Shown here piece after piece: positions 10,207 through 19,367 of a stretch of DNA of 64,000 bases; position 1 is the stretch's first letter; every line of letters begins with the position of its first letter. The notes under the pieces are model-generated. The model had not been told where the DNA came from. It saw only the letters and a list, made by a program, of their open reading frames with translations, and did not search any database. This stretch comes from Echinicola jeungdonensis (GTDB taxonomy: Bacteria > Bacteroidota > Bacteroidia > Cytophagales > Cyclobacteriaceae). The position numbers and the translations under genes were made by a program. The stretch covers positions 2,006,001 to 2,070,000 of the forward strand of contig NZ_JAUFQT010000001.1 in assembly GCF_030409905.1 (NCBI RefSeq). The letters run 5' to 3'.

Positions 10207-10410
10207 TAACCTCAACTCGTATCTAAAAACGTCACTGCGAGGCTTTGTAATGGGTGGCGGGGAGGAAGCCGTGGCAGTCTCAACTTTCAAAAACTGGATA
10301 ACCACACCATTTTTTAAATTCAAAATGGTTCGTCCCCTGTCGAAGGCTTTCCAATTGGGAAATGACGGCTGATATCGAAATCCGGTCTTTTTTAGTTGCA
10401 CTCAGGTTTT
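10207..10410. repeat. Dispersed MITE-like repeat (family A)
   Basis: The left end reads AACCTCAACTCGTATC, then TAAAAACGTCACTGCGAGG. The right end reads CGGTCTTTTTTAGTTGC, then ACTCAGGTT. The two ends are imperfect inverted repeats of one another, and the same ends recur at 22525-22677. The core contains GGCAGTCTCA and an AAATGACGG half. No protein is encoded; the element has the size and ends of a small non-autonomous mobile element. Confidence 0.75.
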
Positions 10411-10665
10411 TGGGGCATTCCTCACCCATATCAATGGAAAAATGAGTAAAGAGTTTAAAGCCAAGAGCATAGATTAAAAATTCTGCTGGACTACCTGAAT
10501 AGTACATTTTGAAATGTTTGGGATGGTTCAACCCCCAATGGGGTTGATGGGTTCCTATCATTTTTACCTTCCCCGGGTTTCACCCAGGGTTATTATTTTT
10601 GAAGGCTTAATTAGGCTTCTTTTCTCATCATCCCCAATGCAGTAGAGACTGTGGTGAAAAGAGTT
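10411..10665. repeat. Repeat-derived intergenic DNA left of IS copy 1
   Basis: No gene is seen here. Two small hairpins stand out. One is around 10524-10556, where AACCCCCAATGGGGTT folds on itself. The other is around 10570-10592, where CCCCGGGTTTCACCCAGGG forms an imperfect palindrome. Both look like REP-type palindromes and resemble the CCCGGG-containing repeats at 24.8 and 28.0 kb. Confidence 0.5.
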
Positions 10666-10722
10666 TGGAGTGTATACCTTTGACTGGACAATAAGTTAAG
10701 CTCTTTTCTTAAATTTGAAACA

Positions 10723-11040
10723 ATGAGTAATAGAGAAAGGAGAACATTTGACAAGGCCTTTAAAACGATGGCCGTAGAGCTTCATTTGAATGGAAAAACA
10801 AGTACTGAAGTTGGAAGAGAACTTGGGATTGGACCAGACCTGGTCAGGCGTTGGGCCAGGGAATTTAAAGCAAGTGAATCCAGCAGCTTTCCCGGAAACG
10901 GGAAACAGCATCTAACAGAAGAAGAGAAAGAAATCCTTGCCTTGAAAAAAGCCCTGAAAGAAGCCGAACTGGAGCGTGATATTCTAAAAAAGGCAGTAAG
11001 CATCTTTTCCAAGGGGGACAACAAATATTCCGGTTCATAA
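10723..11040 (+). CDS. IS3-family transposase OrfA, copy 1
   Basis: This is the 105-residue DNA-binding subunit of the transposase. An HTH of the Tnp_1 type spans about residues 8-50 ([19 protein letters not shown]). A leucine-zipper-like helix follows ([20 protein letters not shown]), as is usual for OrfA. The heptamer A-AAA-AAG at 10986-10992 lies in the zero frame near its end and would move ribosomes -1 into the OrfB frame. The stop at 11038-11040 is reached when no shift occurs. The protein is identical to that of copy 2. Confidence 0.95.
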   Translation: MSNRERRTFDKAFKTMAVELHLNGKTSTEVGRELGIGPDLVRRWAREFKASESSSFPGNGKQHLTEEEKEILALKKALKEAELERDILKKAVSIFSKGDNKYSGS

Positions 11041-11072
11041 GGGCTCACAGGCACGAGTTTGCTGTTGAAAAG

Positions 11073-11894
11073 ATGTGCAGGGTTTTTAAAGTAAGCAGAA
11101 GCGGTTTTTATGGCTGGCTTAACCGAAAACCATCCAAATGTGCTGAGGAGCGAGAAGAAGTATCCAGGGAAATCCATAAAATCTATGCTGAAAGCAAGTG
11201 CCGGTATGGAAGTCCGAAGATAACCATTGAGCTTAGGGACAGGGGCTTTTCGGTGTCCAGGCCAAGGGTTGCCAGGATAATGAAAGCAAATGGGCTCAGG
11301 AGTGTGATATCGGGGAAGTTCAGTGTCTGTACCACTGAATCTAACCACAGTTTCAGAATCAGTCCGAACCTGCTTAACAGGAACTTCAGCCCTGATGGCC
11401 CTGCAAAATCATGGGTATCGGACATTACCTACATCTGGACAGAAGAGGGATGGCTTTACCTGACCATGATCATGGACCTGTATGACCGTAAGATAATCGG
11501 ATGGTCGATGTCCACCACCATGCATGCCGGGGCAACAGTTATACCGGCATGGCGAATGGCACAGATCAACAGGCCTTTTTTCAGAGACCTGGTTTTCCAT
11601 TCAGACAGGGGCGTACAATATGCCTGCGGTGAATTCAAGAATGAACTCGATTCTGAAAAGGTGAGGCAGAGCATGAGCAGAAAAGGAAACTGCTGGGACA
11701 ATGCAGTAGCTGAAAACTTCTTCAAAATCCTGAAATCGGAAACAGGATACCGTAAATACGGATCAGTAATGCAAGCAAAACAGGAAATTTTCGAATTTAT
11801 TGAAATCTGGTACAATAGGAACAGGAGACACTCCTCACTTGGGTACCTATCACCTGATCAGTTCGGAAAAACCAACAAAAAAATTACCGTATAA
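11073..11894 (+). CDS. IS3-family transposase OrfB (DDE integrase), copy 1
   Basis: This is the catalytic subunit, 273 residues from the first ATG. The frame is open upstream to the slippery site at 10986, and the added residues ([17 protein letters not shown]) match the usual start of an IS3 OrfB. The true product is therefore probably an OrfAB fusion made by -1 frameshifting. The DDE core is visible: the first Asp in [10 protein letters not shown], the second in FHSDRGVQY, and the Glu in [18 protein letters not shown]. The reading frame is intact, so the element is potentially active. Confidence 0.95.
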   Translation: MCRVFKVSRSGFYGWLNRKPSKCAEEREEVSREIHKIYAESKCRYGSPKITIELRDRGFSVSRPRVARIMKANGLRSVISGKFSVCTTESNHSFRISPNLLNRNFSPDGPAKSWVSDITYIWTEEGWLYLTMIMDLYDRKIIGWSMSTTMHAGATVIPAWRMAQINRPFFRDLVFHSDRGVQYACGEFKNELDSEKVRQSMSRKGNCWDNAVAENFFKILKSETGYRKYGSVMQAKQEIFEFIEIWYNRNRRHSSLGYLSPDQFGKTNKKITV

Positions 11895-12023
11895 AGACTG
11901 ACCTCGAAATTGTCAGGGTGATTTTTTTTTCAATATCGCACTGACAATTTGAGGAGCCCGCGGCAGGCGTTATTATATTAACATAGAGCTTAATCATTTG
12001 TCCAGTTTTTTGTTGCAAATCCA

Positions 12024-12493
12024 GTTCTTCCATGTAGGAATATCCCTACAAGCTAAATATTAGAGGTAATGGGTAATAAATAAGATAAACTAAAGGACCC
12101 GCCAGGCGGGTCCTACTAAAATAACCCCGGGCAGCTGCTTCTCAAAAGCTGCCACCCGGGCTATGGAACGAAAACTTTCCAGCTTTAGCGGCCAGCAATC
12201 AAAATTGAGGAAACCAATTTCCGCTAATGCACAGGAATGCTCAATAAAGCCTTTCAAAGCCCCTATCGGAAATCATACGATTTTTACTTCTAAAACCATG
12301 GTTTGTATCCTCACCAACCCCCGCATAAGGATTCTGCAACATCCTGAAATGTTTTAGCAAGGTCAATTCAGTTAAGGGTTTGAAATACAAGGCTTATAGC
12401 TTGTTTTAAACAATTGAGGGCCTTAAATTATATAAAAGGAATTGGAGCATTTTTTGGCGAAAATGACAAATAAATCCATTAACCCACATTGTT
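12024..12493. repeat. Repeat-rich spacer right of IS copy 1
   Basis: This stretch has no convincing gene. It holds a perfect palindrome AGGACCCGCC/GGCGGGTCCT at 12094-12114 and a second hairpin at about 12123-12161 with arms CCCGGGCAGC/GCTGCC-CCCGGG. The same pair of hairpins occurs at 40222-40297 in the reverse order. The following bases (AGCTTTAGCGGCC and onward) resemble the GCTTTAGCCG part of the repeats at 24.8 and 28 kb. A 64-codon frame at 12163-12357 lies inside this repeat and is judged spurious. Confidence 0.6.
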
Positions 12494-13111
12494 ATGCATA
12501 AAAAATCAAACAAGTCGAAAGTCGGGGAAAGTACACAGGTAATACAGTCGATGATTGAGGAAACCCGGTTTAGTATTTATCATGACCGATTGTTGTACTT
12601 TATGTGGGGGTATTTGACCTTGGCCTGCGCCTTCACCCATTATGTTTTTGGTTATTTATATGAATATTCGGAGCCTTATAGAGTTTGGGCTTTTATGTTT
12701 TTGGGTGCCGTGGTCCATTTTATTTATTTGGCCAAAAAAAGAAAGGCTTCCAGGGTAAGAACCTATATGGGAAGGGTGATGGCCGGCATTTGGGGAGGAA
12801 TGGCCCTGGCAGTTATAGCAGTCCTGTTCAGTGCGAGTGAATTAGGTTGGTTGGTGATTTACCCTATCTGTTTGATTTTATATGGAACCGCTGGTTATGC
12901 TACAGGAATGATCCTGCAGTTTAAGCCAATGATCTGGGCAGGGGTGGTCAGTGCAATTGGGGGATGTTGGGCATTTTATCAACCTTTTCAGAATCAACTA
13001 TTACTATTGATGGCAGTGATCATTGTAAGTTATTTGGTGCCGGTGCATATGGTTCAGCCCAAACATGAGGAGGTAAAGGAAATGGGTAAAGGAGATTTGA
13101 GTCATGAGTAG
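12494..13111 (+). CDS. Conserved multi-pass membrane protein
   Basis: The function is unknown. The 205-residue protein has a short polar N-terminus and then about five or six hydrophobic segments (near residues 35-55, 65-82, 95-115, 118-140, 145-162 and 165-185), ending in a charged cytoplasmic tail. Proteins of this look are common in Bacteroidota, often beside a small winged-helix regulator, but no regulator stands beside this one. It is bounded by repeats upstream and a terminator hairpin downstream, so it is probably a single-gene unit. Confidence 0.7.
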   Translation: MHKKSNKSKVGESTQVIQSMIEETRFSIYHDRLLYFMWGYLTLACAFTHYVFGYLYEYSEPYRVWAFMFLGAVVHFIYLAKKRKASRVRTYMGRVMAGIWGGMALAVIAVLFSASELGWLVIYPICLILYGTAGYATGMILQFKPMIWAGVVSAIGGCWAFYQPFQNQLLLLMAVIIVSYLVPVHMVQPKHEEVKEMGKGDLSHE

Positions 13112-13405
13112 TAAGTATTGAGTGCCCACTCCGGCCCATCAGATCTAATGATATAACAGAACCAAGAAATAAGAATAAAGAGCAATGATCGCTGGCTAAT
13201 GCATTAATAGGTAATTCGACAATTCCACGGTTCGACAAATTTACTTTTATAAGAAAAGAATTAAAGTTCTGAAAATCTTTGTTTTACAGCATGTTGTTAA
13301 ATAATAGTGCGAGGCTGGGAACGGTTAACCGTTAACCTAAATTGAAGTTGGTGTTTTTGCAACTGCTGAGTTAAAAAAAGCGCTTTAAAGTCAAGTGAAA
13401 ATAAA
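13112..13405. other. Intergenic spacer without a recognisable gene
   Basis: This is A+T-rich DNA between the membrane-protein gene and the shared terminator upstream of galE's 3' end. No gene, RNA or repeat was recognised. Confidence 0.4.
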
Positions 13406-13436
13406 AAAACCATTTGCTTATGAAGCAAATGGTTTT
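13406..13436. terminator. Bidirectional terminator between the membrane protein and galE
   Basis: A perfect 14-base stem (AAAACCATTTGCTT / AAGCAAATGGTTTT) with a three-base ATG loop has A and T runs on both sides. It can terminate transcription arriving from either the membrane-protein gene (+) or galE (-). Confidence 0.85.
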
Positions 13437-13553
13437 CGATTAATAAACCCCTAATTAAAACTCGTAGTATTAATTATAGGTTAAAATTAATTACTTGACT
13501 TCTAAAAACCGTCCTGTACTGTCTTGGGATTCAGAGGGTAATTTTTCGAATTA

Positions 13554-14576
13554 TTAAACTTTTTCTTTGCCCAAATGAAGCTGCCAATTCCAGGCATCTT
13601 TCAGTGCATCTTCCAGTCCATACTTAGGGGACCAACCCAGAACAGAAGAAACCTTGTCGGTGTTGGCCCAAACTTTTTCGATGTCACCAGCCCTTCTGGC
13701 TCCAATTTCGTAATTCAATGGTTTTCCACTTACTTTTTCAAAAGCTTTTATCACTTCCATAACAGAGTTTCCATTACCGGTGCCCACATTGAATAGGTCA
13801 AAGAAATTGTTCTTTTTGTCCGCCAGGTATTCGATTGATTTTACATGGGCGTCTGCAAGATCCATCACATGGATATAATCACGGATACAAGTGCCGTCAG
13901 GGGTATTGTAATCATCCCCAAATACAGTGATTTTTTCCCTGATCCCTGCTCCAGTCTGGGTAACGAATGGAACCAAGTTGGCAGGTACTCCCAATGGAAG
14001 TTCCCCGATTTTGGAGGAAGGGTGAGCACCAATTGGATTAAAATACCTCAAAGCAATTACCCTTGCTTCAGCACCGCTCTTGATATGGTCGGTAAGGATA
14101 TCTTCGCAGATCTTTTTGGTGTTGCCATAGGGGCTTTCCGCATCTTTTCTCGGTGTGGTTTCTTTTACCGGCAGTTCATCAGGCTGCCCATAAACGGTGC
14201 AGGAAGAAGAAAAAACAATATCTTTTACCCCAAACTCCTTCATAGTTTCAAGAAGGATGATCAGGGAATTGATATTATTGCTGTAATAGGTCAAAGGAAT
14301 TTGAGTGCTTTCTCCAACCGCTTTGCTGGCAGCAAAGTGGATAACCCCTTGCAAATCATTTTCCTTGAAAATTTTTTCCATCATTTTCCGGTCATTGCAG
14401 TCTCCTTCGTAGTATTTGACCGGCTTGCTCAAGATGGCCTCCAGACCTTGAAGCACATTTTTATTGGAATTTGAAAAGTTATCTATGATGATAGGTTCAA
14501 ATCCGGCATTGACCAAAGCTACTGCGGTATGGGATCCTATATAGCCGGCTCCGCCGGTAATCAAAATTTGTTTCAT
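13554..14576 (-). CDS. galE: UDP-glucose 4-epimerase
   Basis: This enzyme interconverts UDP-glucose and UDP-galactose in the Leloir pathway and in supply of galactose for surface glycans. The 340-residue protein has the extended SDR fold. The NAD-binding motif GGAGYIGSH is at residues 8-16. The catalytic trio is S125 (FSSSCTVYG), Y150 and K154 (YGNTK), and the length equals that of E. coli GalE. It stands alone on the minus strand with a promoter-like TATATTTG upstream and a strong shared terminator downstream. No other Leloir gene is nearby. Confidence 0.95.
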   Translation of the reverse strand: MKQILITGGAGYIGSHTAVALVNAGFEPIIIDNFSNSNKNVLQGLEAILSKPVKYYEGDCNDRKMMEKIFKENDLQGVIHFAASKAVGESTQIPLTYYSNNINSLIILLETMKEFGVKDIVFSSSCTVYGQPDELPVKETTPRKDAESPYGNTKKICEDILTDHIKSGAEARVIALRYFNPIGAHPSSKIGELPLGVPANLVPFVTQTGAGIREKITVFGDDYNTPDGTCIRDYIHVMDLADAHVKSIEYLADKKNNFFDLFNVGTGNGNSVMEVIKAFEKVSGKPLNYEIGARRAGDIEKVWANTDKVSSVLGWSPKYGLEDALKDAWNWQLHLGKEKV

Positions 14577-14622
14577 AATTAGCTTCTTTTATAGGGGTAA
14601 TAGGTTTTATGAAAATTCATGA

Positions 14623-14630
14623 CAAATATA
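14623..14630 (-). promoter_or_regulatory. Bacteroidota -7 promoter element for galE (candidate)
   Basis: Read on the minus strand, TATATTTG fits the TAnnTTTG consensus of the Bacteroidota housekeeping sigma factor, 47 bases before the galE start. No clear -33 TTTG was found, so the call is tentative. Confidence 0.45.
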
Positions 14631-14795
14631 TAGTAATCAATAGCCTCTAAAAATAATTAACTGTATTTAATGGGTAGTAAACTTATTTTTTCCCTGGAAG
14701 TTAATATCTTAACAATAAGGAAGCTATCGGAAAAGAGCCAAAGCTGCCTTTAAATTTTTTATAGTTTAAAGATAGGGCCCTAAACAATTATCCTT

Positions 14796-15938
14796 ATGAT
14801 GAATTTTGATTTTAATGAAAACCAGTCCATGATTGCCCAGATGATCAGGGATTTTGGTGCGAAGGAAATCACTCCGTTTCGGAAAGAATGGGATGATAAA
14901 CAGCTATTTCCATTGCCACTTTTTAAAAAGATGGGGGAGTTAGGGTTAATGGGGGTGCTGGTGCCCACAGAATATGGAGGCAGCGGGTTTGGTTACTTTG
15001 AATATGTAACGGCTATTATGGAATTGTCCAAACTGGATCCTGGGGTAGGCTTGTCCATGGCTGCCCACAATTCGCTTTGTTGCGGCCATATAATGCTTTT
15101 TGGTAATGAAGAGCAAAAAAAGAGCTACCTCCCCAAGTTGGCTACCTGTGAAGCGCTAGGGGCTTGGGGACTTACTGAACCCAATACCGGATCAGATGCA
15201 GCCAATATGCGAACAACCGCCGTGCAGGATGGGGATTACTTTGTGATCAACGGAGCCAAGAATTTTATTACCCATGGTGTTTCCGGGGATATTGCCGTGA
15301 TCATTGCCAGAACAGGGAAATTGCGGGAGTCCCGAGGGATGACGGCATTTGTGATTGAAAAGGGTACTCCGGGTATGAGAGGAGGAAGAAAAGAGGATAA
15401 AATGGGCATGCGGACTTCAGAAACCGCTGAGATGATTTTTGAGGATTGCAAGGTCCACAAAAGCCAAGTGCTGGGTGAAGTAGGAGAGGGATTTGTCCAA
15501 TCTATGAAAGTGTTGGATGGTGGAAGGATATCCATTGCAGCTTTGTCCCTGGGTATCGCAGAAGGAGCTTTGGAAGCATCCATACAATATGCCAAAGAGC
15601 GGCACCAGTTTGATCAACCTATCAGCAGTTATCAGGGGATTTCTTTCAAATTGGCTGATATGGCCACCCAGCTGGAGGCTGCCAAATTATTGACTTTTAA
15701 GGCAGCAGACCTTAAAAACCGGGGAGAAAAAGTCACACTTGCCAGTGCCAAAGCCAAATATTATGCTTCTGAGGTAGCTGTAAAAATTTCCAATGAAGCC
15801 GTTCAGATTTTTGGAGGTTATGGCTTTGTCAAAGATTACCCAGTAGAAAAATACTATCGGGATGTAAAACTCTGCACCATAGGGGAAGGTACCTCAGAAA
15901 TTCAGAAATTGGTCATTTCCAGAGAGATTTTGAAATGA
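14796..15938 (+). CDS. Acyl-CoA dehydrogenase
   Basis: This is a flavin enzyme that oxidises acyl-CoA to 2-enoyl-CoA, passing electrons to ETF. The 380 residues match the standard short/medium-chain dehydrogenase length. The FAD-binding signature GAWGLTEPNTGSD is in the middle domain. The C-terminal helical domain has QIFGGYGFVKDYPVEKYYRD and E364 in the IGEGTSEI motif, the usual catalytic base position. Two adjacent ATG codons open the frame (14796 and 14799). It appears to be a single gene, diverging from galE. Chain length cannot be judged; it could equally act in branched-chain amino-acid degradation. Confidence 0.93.
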   Translation: MMNFDFNENQSMIAQMIRDFGAKEITPFRKEWDDKQLFPLPLFKKMGELGLMGVLVPTEYGGSGFGYFEYVTAIMELSKLDPGVGLSMAAHNSLCCGHIMLFGNEEQKKSYLPKLATCEALGAWGLTEPNTGSDAANMRTTAVQDGDYFVINGAKNFITHGVSGDIAVIIARTGKLRESRGMTAFVIEKGTPGMRGGRKEDKMGMRTSETAEMIFEDCKVHKSQVLGEVGEGFVQSMKVLDGGRISIAALSLGIAEGALEASIQYAKERHQFDQPISSYQGISFKLADMATQLEAAKLLTFKAADLKNRGEKVTLASAKAKYYASEVAVKISNEAVQIFGGYGFVKDYPVEKYYRDVKLCTIGEGTSEIQKLVISREILK

Positions 15939-16289
15939 CGGTTAGGGAGGGAATGGTCAAAGGAGGGAAGATGGGTCAAAGTCTATAGACTTTAGATCAT
16001 TACTACCCGCATCCTCCAGACTGCGGTATTTTTAAAGAATGGTGCAGTCAGGAGACTTCAGTTGATAAAGTTTAAGCCAGGAGACTTGAACTATTGGTAT
16101 CAGAGATAAAAATTCAATATCCTGTTAGTATATAAAAAAAAATAGTAAAAGGTTAATGATTAATATGAAATACCAATAATGAATTTTTTAATATTTAAAA
16201 AGTACAATTAATATCCTTCCTTTAATTTACGGCCACCCATCCAAACAAAATTTTTGGTTCTCCTTTTTATGAACTAACAAAACCTTTTG
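15939..16289. other. Intergenic spacer upstream of the efflux operon
   Basis: No gene or clear repeat was found. The last 150 bases are A+T-rich, as expected for a promoter region. The only recognisable element is the TATCTTTG at its right border, described separately. Confidence 0.4.
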
Positions 16290-16297
16290 TATCTTTG
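16290..16297 (+). promoter_or_regulatory. Bacteroidota -7 promoter element for the efflux operon (candidate)
   Basis: TATCTTTG matches TAnnTTTG, 34 bases before the regulator ATG. The -33 region is T-rich but lacks a perfect TTTG at the right distance. Confidence 0.5.
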
Positions 16298-16330
16298 TGT
16301 CGTTAGGTTCTCAAGAAGGGGTTAAGGATT

Positions 16331-16804
16331 ATGAAGTTAACTGCACAACAACAGGAAATTATTGAACGAATAGGCGTCTTTTTCGAGAAAAAAGGGCATC
16401 AACCCATTTTGGGTAGAATAATGGGTTTGTTGTTAGTTTTGGATGAGGCAGAGGCTACTTTTGATGAGATCAAGGATTATTTGTCCGTAAGTAAAAGTGC
16501 TGTCAGCAATGCACTAACCCTGCTCCAAAGCATGAATAAGGTGGAATACACCACGAAACCGGGTGAGCGAAAAAGATATTTTAAGTTGAGAACTAGGGAC
16601 TGGAGAAATGATATGAAAGAAGATCTTCAAGGGATCTTTAGAATAAGCTCTTTGCTTAAAGAAGTGATGAAAGCCAGATCAGAAAAGAATCTTGAGTTTA
16701 ATCAGTGTATTCTGGAGTTTCAACAATTTATTGATTTCATGAAAGAAGAAATGCCCAAGCTCATTGAAAAATATGATCGTTTGCATACCAAATCGGAGTC
16801 GTAA
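16331..16804 (+). CDS. GbsR/MarR-family winged-helix regulator of the efflux operon
   Basis: The 157-residue regulator has a winged-helix DNA-binding domain in its first 95 residues. It has the GbsR-type sequence GRIMGLLLVLDEAEATFDEI, then a recognition helix region VSKSAVSNALTLLQSMNKV and a wing at TTKPGERKRYFKL. A helical dimerisation tail follows. It is the first gene of a regulator-TolC-MFP-RND run on the same strand, 73 bases before the TolC gene, so it most likely autoregulates and represses the pump. The inducer is unknown. Confidence 0.85.
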   Translation: MKLTAQQQEIIERIGVFFEKKGHQPILGRIMGLLLVLDEAEATFDEIKDYLSVSKSAVSNALTLLQSMNKVEYTTKPGERKRYFKLRTRDWRNDMKEDLQGIFRISSLLKEVMKARSEKNLEFNQCILEFQQFIDFMKEEMPKLIEKYDRLHTKSES

Positions 16805-16877
16805 AAAAAATTTATTCATTTAGTTCATAAAATTCTGAACAAAAAAAATAATAAGTAACTAACTATAAATTAATAAA

Positions 16878-18248
16878 ATGATAAAACAACTTTGGACAGG
16901 ACTGATCGCTGTTTTTTTGTTTTCAAGCAGTGGATTTGCTCAGGGGATCATTGAAAATGACCACCCCTTTACGCTTCAGGAATGCATCAAATTGGGTTTA
17001 AAACACAATACGGATATCAAAAAGGCCCAATTAGATGAATCAGCAGCAGATTTCCAGCGAAAGGAAATCACCGGTTCCGGAATGCCCCAGATAAATGCCT
17101 ATGGAAATTATAATAATTTCCTGGATGTATTTCCCCAGGCCATCCCTGGCGGGGTCCTGAACCCGGAATCTGACCCAAACGGGGTGGATGTGATTTCCTT
17201 TGGGGTGCCCCAAAGCATAAAAGCTGGATTTCAGATTAACCAATTGCTTTTTAGCCAATCTTATTTGGTGGGCCTTAAGGCAGTCCAGTCATCTGAGGAG
17301 TTTTACCGCCTCTTGACCCAAAAGACCGAGGAAGACATCATTTATGATATTTCCCTCAATTATTATGGGGTCATTGCCACTCAGCTACAATTGAATAATC
17401 TCCAGGCCAACCATGATAAGCTGAGCAGACTGGAAAAAATCATCAAGGCCCAATATGAAAATGATTTGGCCAGGAAGGTGGACCATAACAGGGTAAAGGT
17501 GAACCTGACCACCCTGGAAACCCAAATGGACAATCTGGAAATCGTCATCGAACAGCGAACCAATTACCTCAAGCTGGTGATGGGCTTGCCGGTAGATGTG
17601 GATTTGGAACTAGCTCCATATGATTTTAATGACCAAAACCTGCCTGTTCGTTCTTTGGCAGCCAATGCCCAGCTCAGTGATCGCTATGACCTGCAAGTAT
17701 TGGACAAGCAATTAGAGCTAAATGCATTGAACATCAAAAATATCCAGTCCGGGTACTACCCGACCCTTTCGGCTTTTGCTGATTTGAATTATAATGCCTT
17801 TTCAAGGGAATTTGATTTTATATCCGATAGCCATGTGTGGTACAGGGGAAGTCTGGTTGGGTTGAAATTGAGTTTACCCATCTTCGATGGGTTCCAAAAG
17901 AAAAACAAAATCGCCCAGGCCAGGGTGAAATCTGAAAAACTTAAGCAGGACCAGTTTATGACAGAGCAGGCTGCCCGGGCAGAGTACCTGAATGCCCGGA
18001 AAAAGTTGGGGAATTCCCTCAAGAGCCTCCATGCCCAGGAGTCCAATCTGGATTTGTCCGAGGATGTTTTTGACCAAACCGAAAAATTATACAAAGAAGG
18101 CCTGGCCCCATTGACGGATTTATTGGATGCAGAAACAGCCCTTAGGGAAGCAAGGTCTGCCTTTTACAACCAAATCATCAATGTCAAAACAGCCCAAGCG
18201 GATTTGTATAAATCCACTGGAAATATTGAAAAAATCTATCAACCCTAA
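16878..18248 (+). CDS. TolC-family outer-membrane efflux protein
   Basis: This is the outer-membrane channel of a tripartite RND efflux pump. The 456-residue protein starts with a signal peptide ending SSGFAQG. Two repeats of the OEP domain (long coiled-coil helices with short beta strands) fill the rest: LQECIKLGLKHNTDIKKAQL opens the first, and the second ends with the typical GLAPLTDLLDAETALREA. There is no lipobox, so unlike OprM it is not lipidated. It lies 54 bases before the membrane-fusion gene in the same operon. Confidence 0.93.
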   Translation: MIKQLWTGLIAVFLFSSSGFAQGIIENDHPFTLQECIKLGLKHNTDIKKAQLDESAADFQRKEITGSGMPQINAYGNYNNFLDVFPQAIPGGVLNPESDPNGVDVISFGVPQSIKAGFQINQLLFSQSYLVGLKAVQSSEEFYRLLTQKTEEDIIYDISLNYYGVIATQLQLNNLQANHDKLSRLEKIIKAQYENDLARKVDHNRVKVNLTTLETQMDNLEIVIEQRTNYLKLVMGLPVDVDLELAPYDFNDQNLPVRSLAANAQLSDRYDLQVLDKQLELNALNIKNIQSGYYPTLSAFADLNYNAFSREFDFISDSHVWYRGSLVGLKLSLPIFDGFQKKNKIAQARVKSEKLKQDQFMTEQAARAEYLNARKKLGNSLKSLHAQESNLDLSEDVFDQTEKLYKEGLAPLTDLLDAETALREARSAFYNQIINVKTAQADLYKSTGNIEKIYQP

Positions 18249-18302
18249 TTCCCCTTCAAAAGTACGGAAACCCTCTTTCCAACATATCAATCAACATTTG
18301 CT

Positions 18303-19349
18303 ATGAAAAAGATAATCACACCTATAGTATTAGTCATAATAGCGGCAAGCATTGGCTTTACCCTTTTCAAAAACAAACAGGAAATGGAAGTGAAGGCCGA
18401 GCAGGCCATGAAAACCAGTGAGTCTATTCCTGTAAGGACTCAAAAAATTTCCAAGTCAAGTTATAAAGTCTCCTTTACTTCTAATGGCAAATTTGTTCCC
18501 AGCCAGGAATTGACCCTCAAGTCAGAGGCCAGTGGAAAGGTGGTAAAGGTCTATAGGGGAAAAGGGGCCTATGTGAAAAAAGGAGATGTCATCGCCAAAT
18601 TGGATGATGAACTTTTACAATCAGAATTGTTTATTGCGCAAGTAAAACTGCGTCAAAGCAAAAAAGACCTTGCCAGGTATGAAAATTTGGCCGGAACAGA
18701 AGCCATCACCGAAAAGCAACTGGAAGAAATCAGGAATGCCGCCAAAATGAATGAATCTCAGGTCAAAATGATCAAGAAACGTTTGGCCAATACTGTTATT
18801 ACTGCTCCAATATCAGGCTATATCAATGAGGATTATAACGAAATCGGAACCTTAATGAGCCCGGGCATGAAAGTGGTAGACATTGTGAATGTACATCCGG
18901 CAAAGCTGGTGGTGAAAGTTTCAGAATCAGAAATTGCCCGCATTCAAACCGGAGATGAAGTGGAAGTTAAAGTGGGGGTGTTGCCAGAGAAAGAATTTAA
19001 AGGAAAAGTAAGCTTTACCAGTGCCAAGGGAGATGGCTCCCTCCGGTATGAGGTGGAAATTGATTTAGAGGAAAAATCAGATGAAATCAAACCGGGCATG
19101 TTTGCTTATGCCTCCTTTGATTACCCTTCCCGGGAAGCCATTCTTATTGACCGTAAAGCCTTGGTCAATGGGGTCAAAAATCCAGAGGTATATGTGCTGG
19201 AAGACGGTAAAGCAGTATTGAAACCTGTAAAATTGGCTCCAATGGGAGAGGATAAACTTGTCCTGTTGGATGGCTTGAAAGAAGGAGAAAAGCTGGTGAC
19301 TTCCGGCTTGATCAATTTGCGTGATGGAATGCCTGTCACTGAACTGTAA
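18303..19349 (+). CDS. RND efflux membrane-fusion protein (HlyD/AcrA-like)
   Basis: This is the periplasmic adaptor that links the RND pump to the TolC channel. The 348-residue protein has one N-terminal hydrophobic segment (residues 4-20), no lipobox, and then a barrel-sandwich (lipoyl-like) domain split by a helical hairpin. Typical words are LTLKSEASGKVVKVY, VKKGDVIAKLDDELL and TVITAPISGYI. A beta-barrel and a membrane-proximal domain follow. Its place between TolC and the RND transporter supports the assignment. Confidence 0.93.
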   Translation: MKKIITPIVLVIIAASIGFTLFKNKQEMEVKAEQAMKTSESIPVRTQKISKSSYKVSFTSNGKFVPSQELTLKSEASGKVVKVYRGKGAYVKKGDVIAKLDDELLQSELFIAQVKLRQSKKDLARYENLAGTEAITEKQLEEIRNAAKMNESQVKMIKKRLANTVITAPISGYINEDYNEIGTLMSPGMKVVDIVNVHPAKLVVKVSESEIARIQTGDEVEVKVGVLPEKEFKGKVSFTSAKGDGSLRYEVEIDLEEKSDEIKPGMFAYASFDYPSREAILIDRKALVNGVKNPEVYVLEDGKAVLKPVKLAPMGEDKLVLLDGLKEGEKLVTSGLINLRDGMPVTEL

Positions 19350-19367
19350 GCTGAAAAATAGAAGGAT

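Larger units (their letters stand above)
10666..12023 (+). mobile_element. IS3-family insertion sequence, copy 1 (1358 bp)
   Basis: The ends were set by comparing the two copies in the window: shared sequence starts at TGGAGTGTATACC and stops at GCAAATCCA. The left end, and the reverse complement of the right end, match as imperfect inverted repeats of about 38 bases that share ACTGGACAA and TTAAGCTC. Both termini are TG...CA, as expected for IS3. The three bases GTT stand on both sides (10663-10665 and 12024-12026) and are the target duplication. Two frames encode OrfA and OrfB, joined by a slippery site at 10986-10992. A hairpin (CCTCGAAATTGTCAG / CTGACAATTTGAGG) follows OrfB. Confidence 0.95.

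Noticed and set aside
11895..11960. The hairpin after OrfB in copy 1 as an attC-like site
   Set aside because: It is present identically in both IS copies and lies inside the element ends, so it is part of the IS.
12163..12357. A 64-codon plus-strand frame after IS copy 1
   Set aside because: It lies entirely inside dispersed repeats and shares no feature with known proteins.
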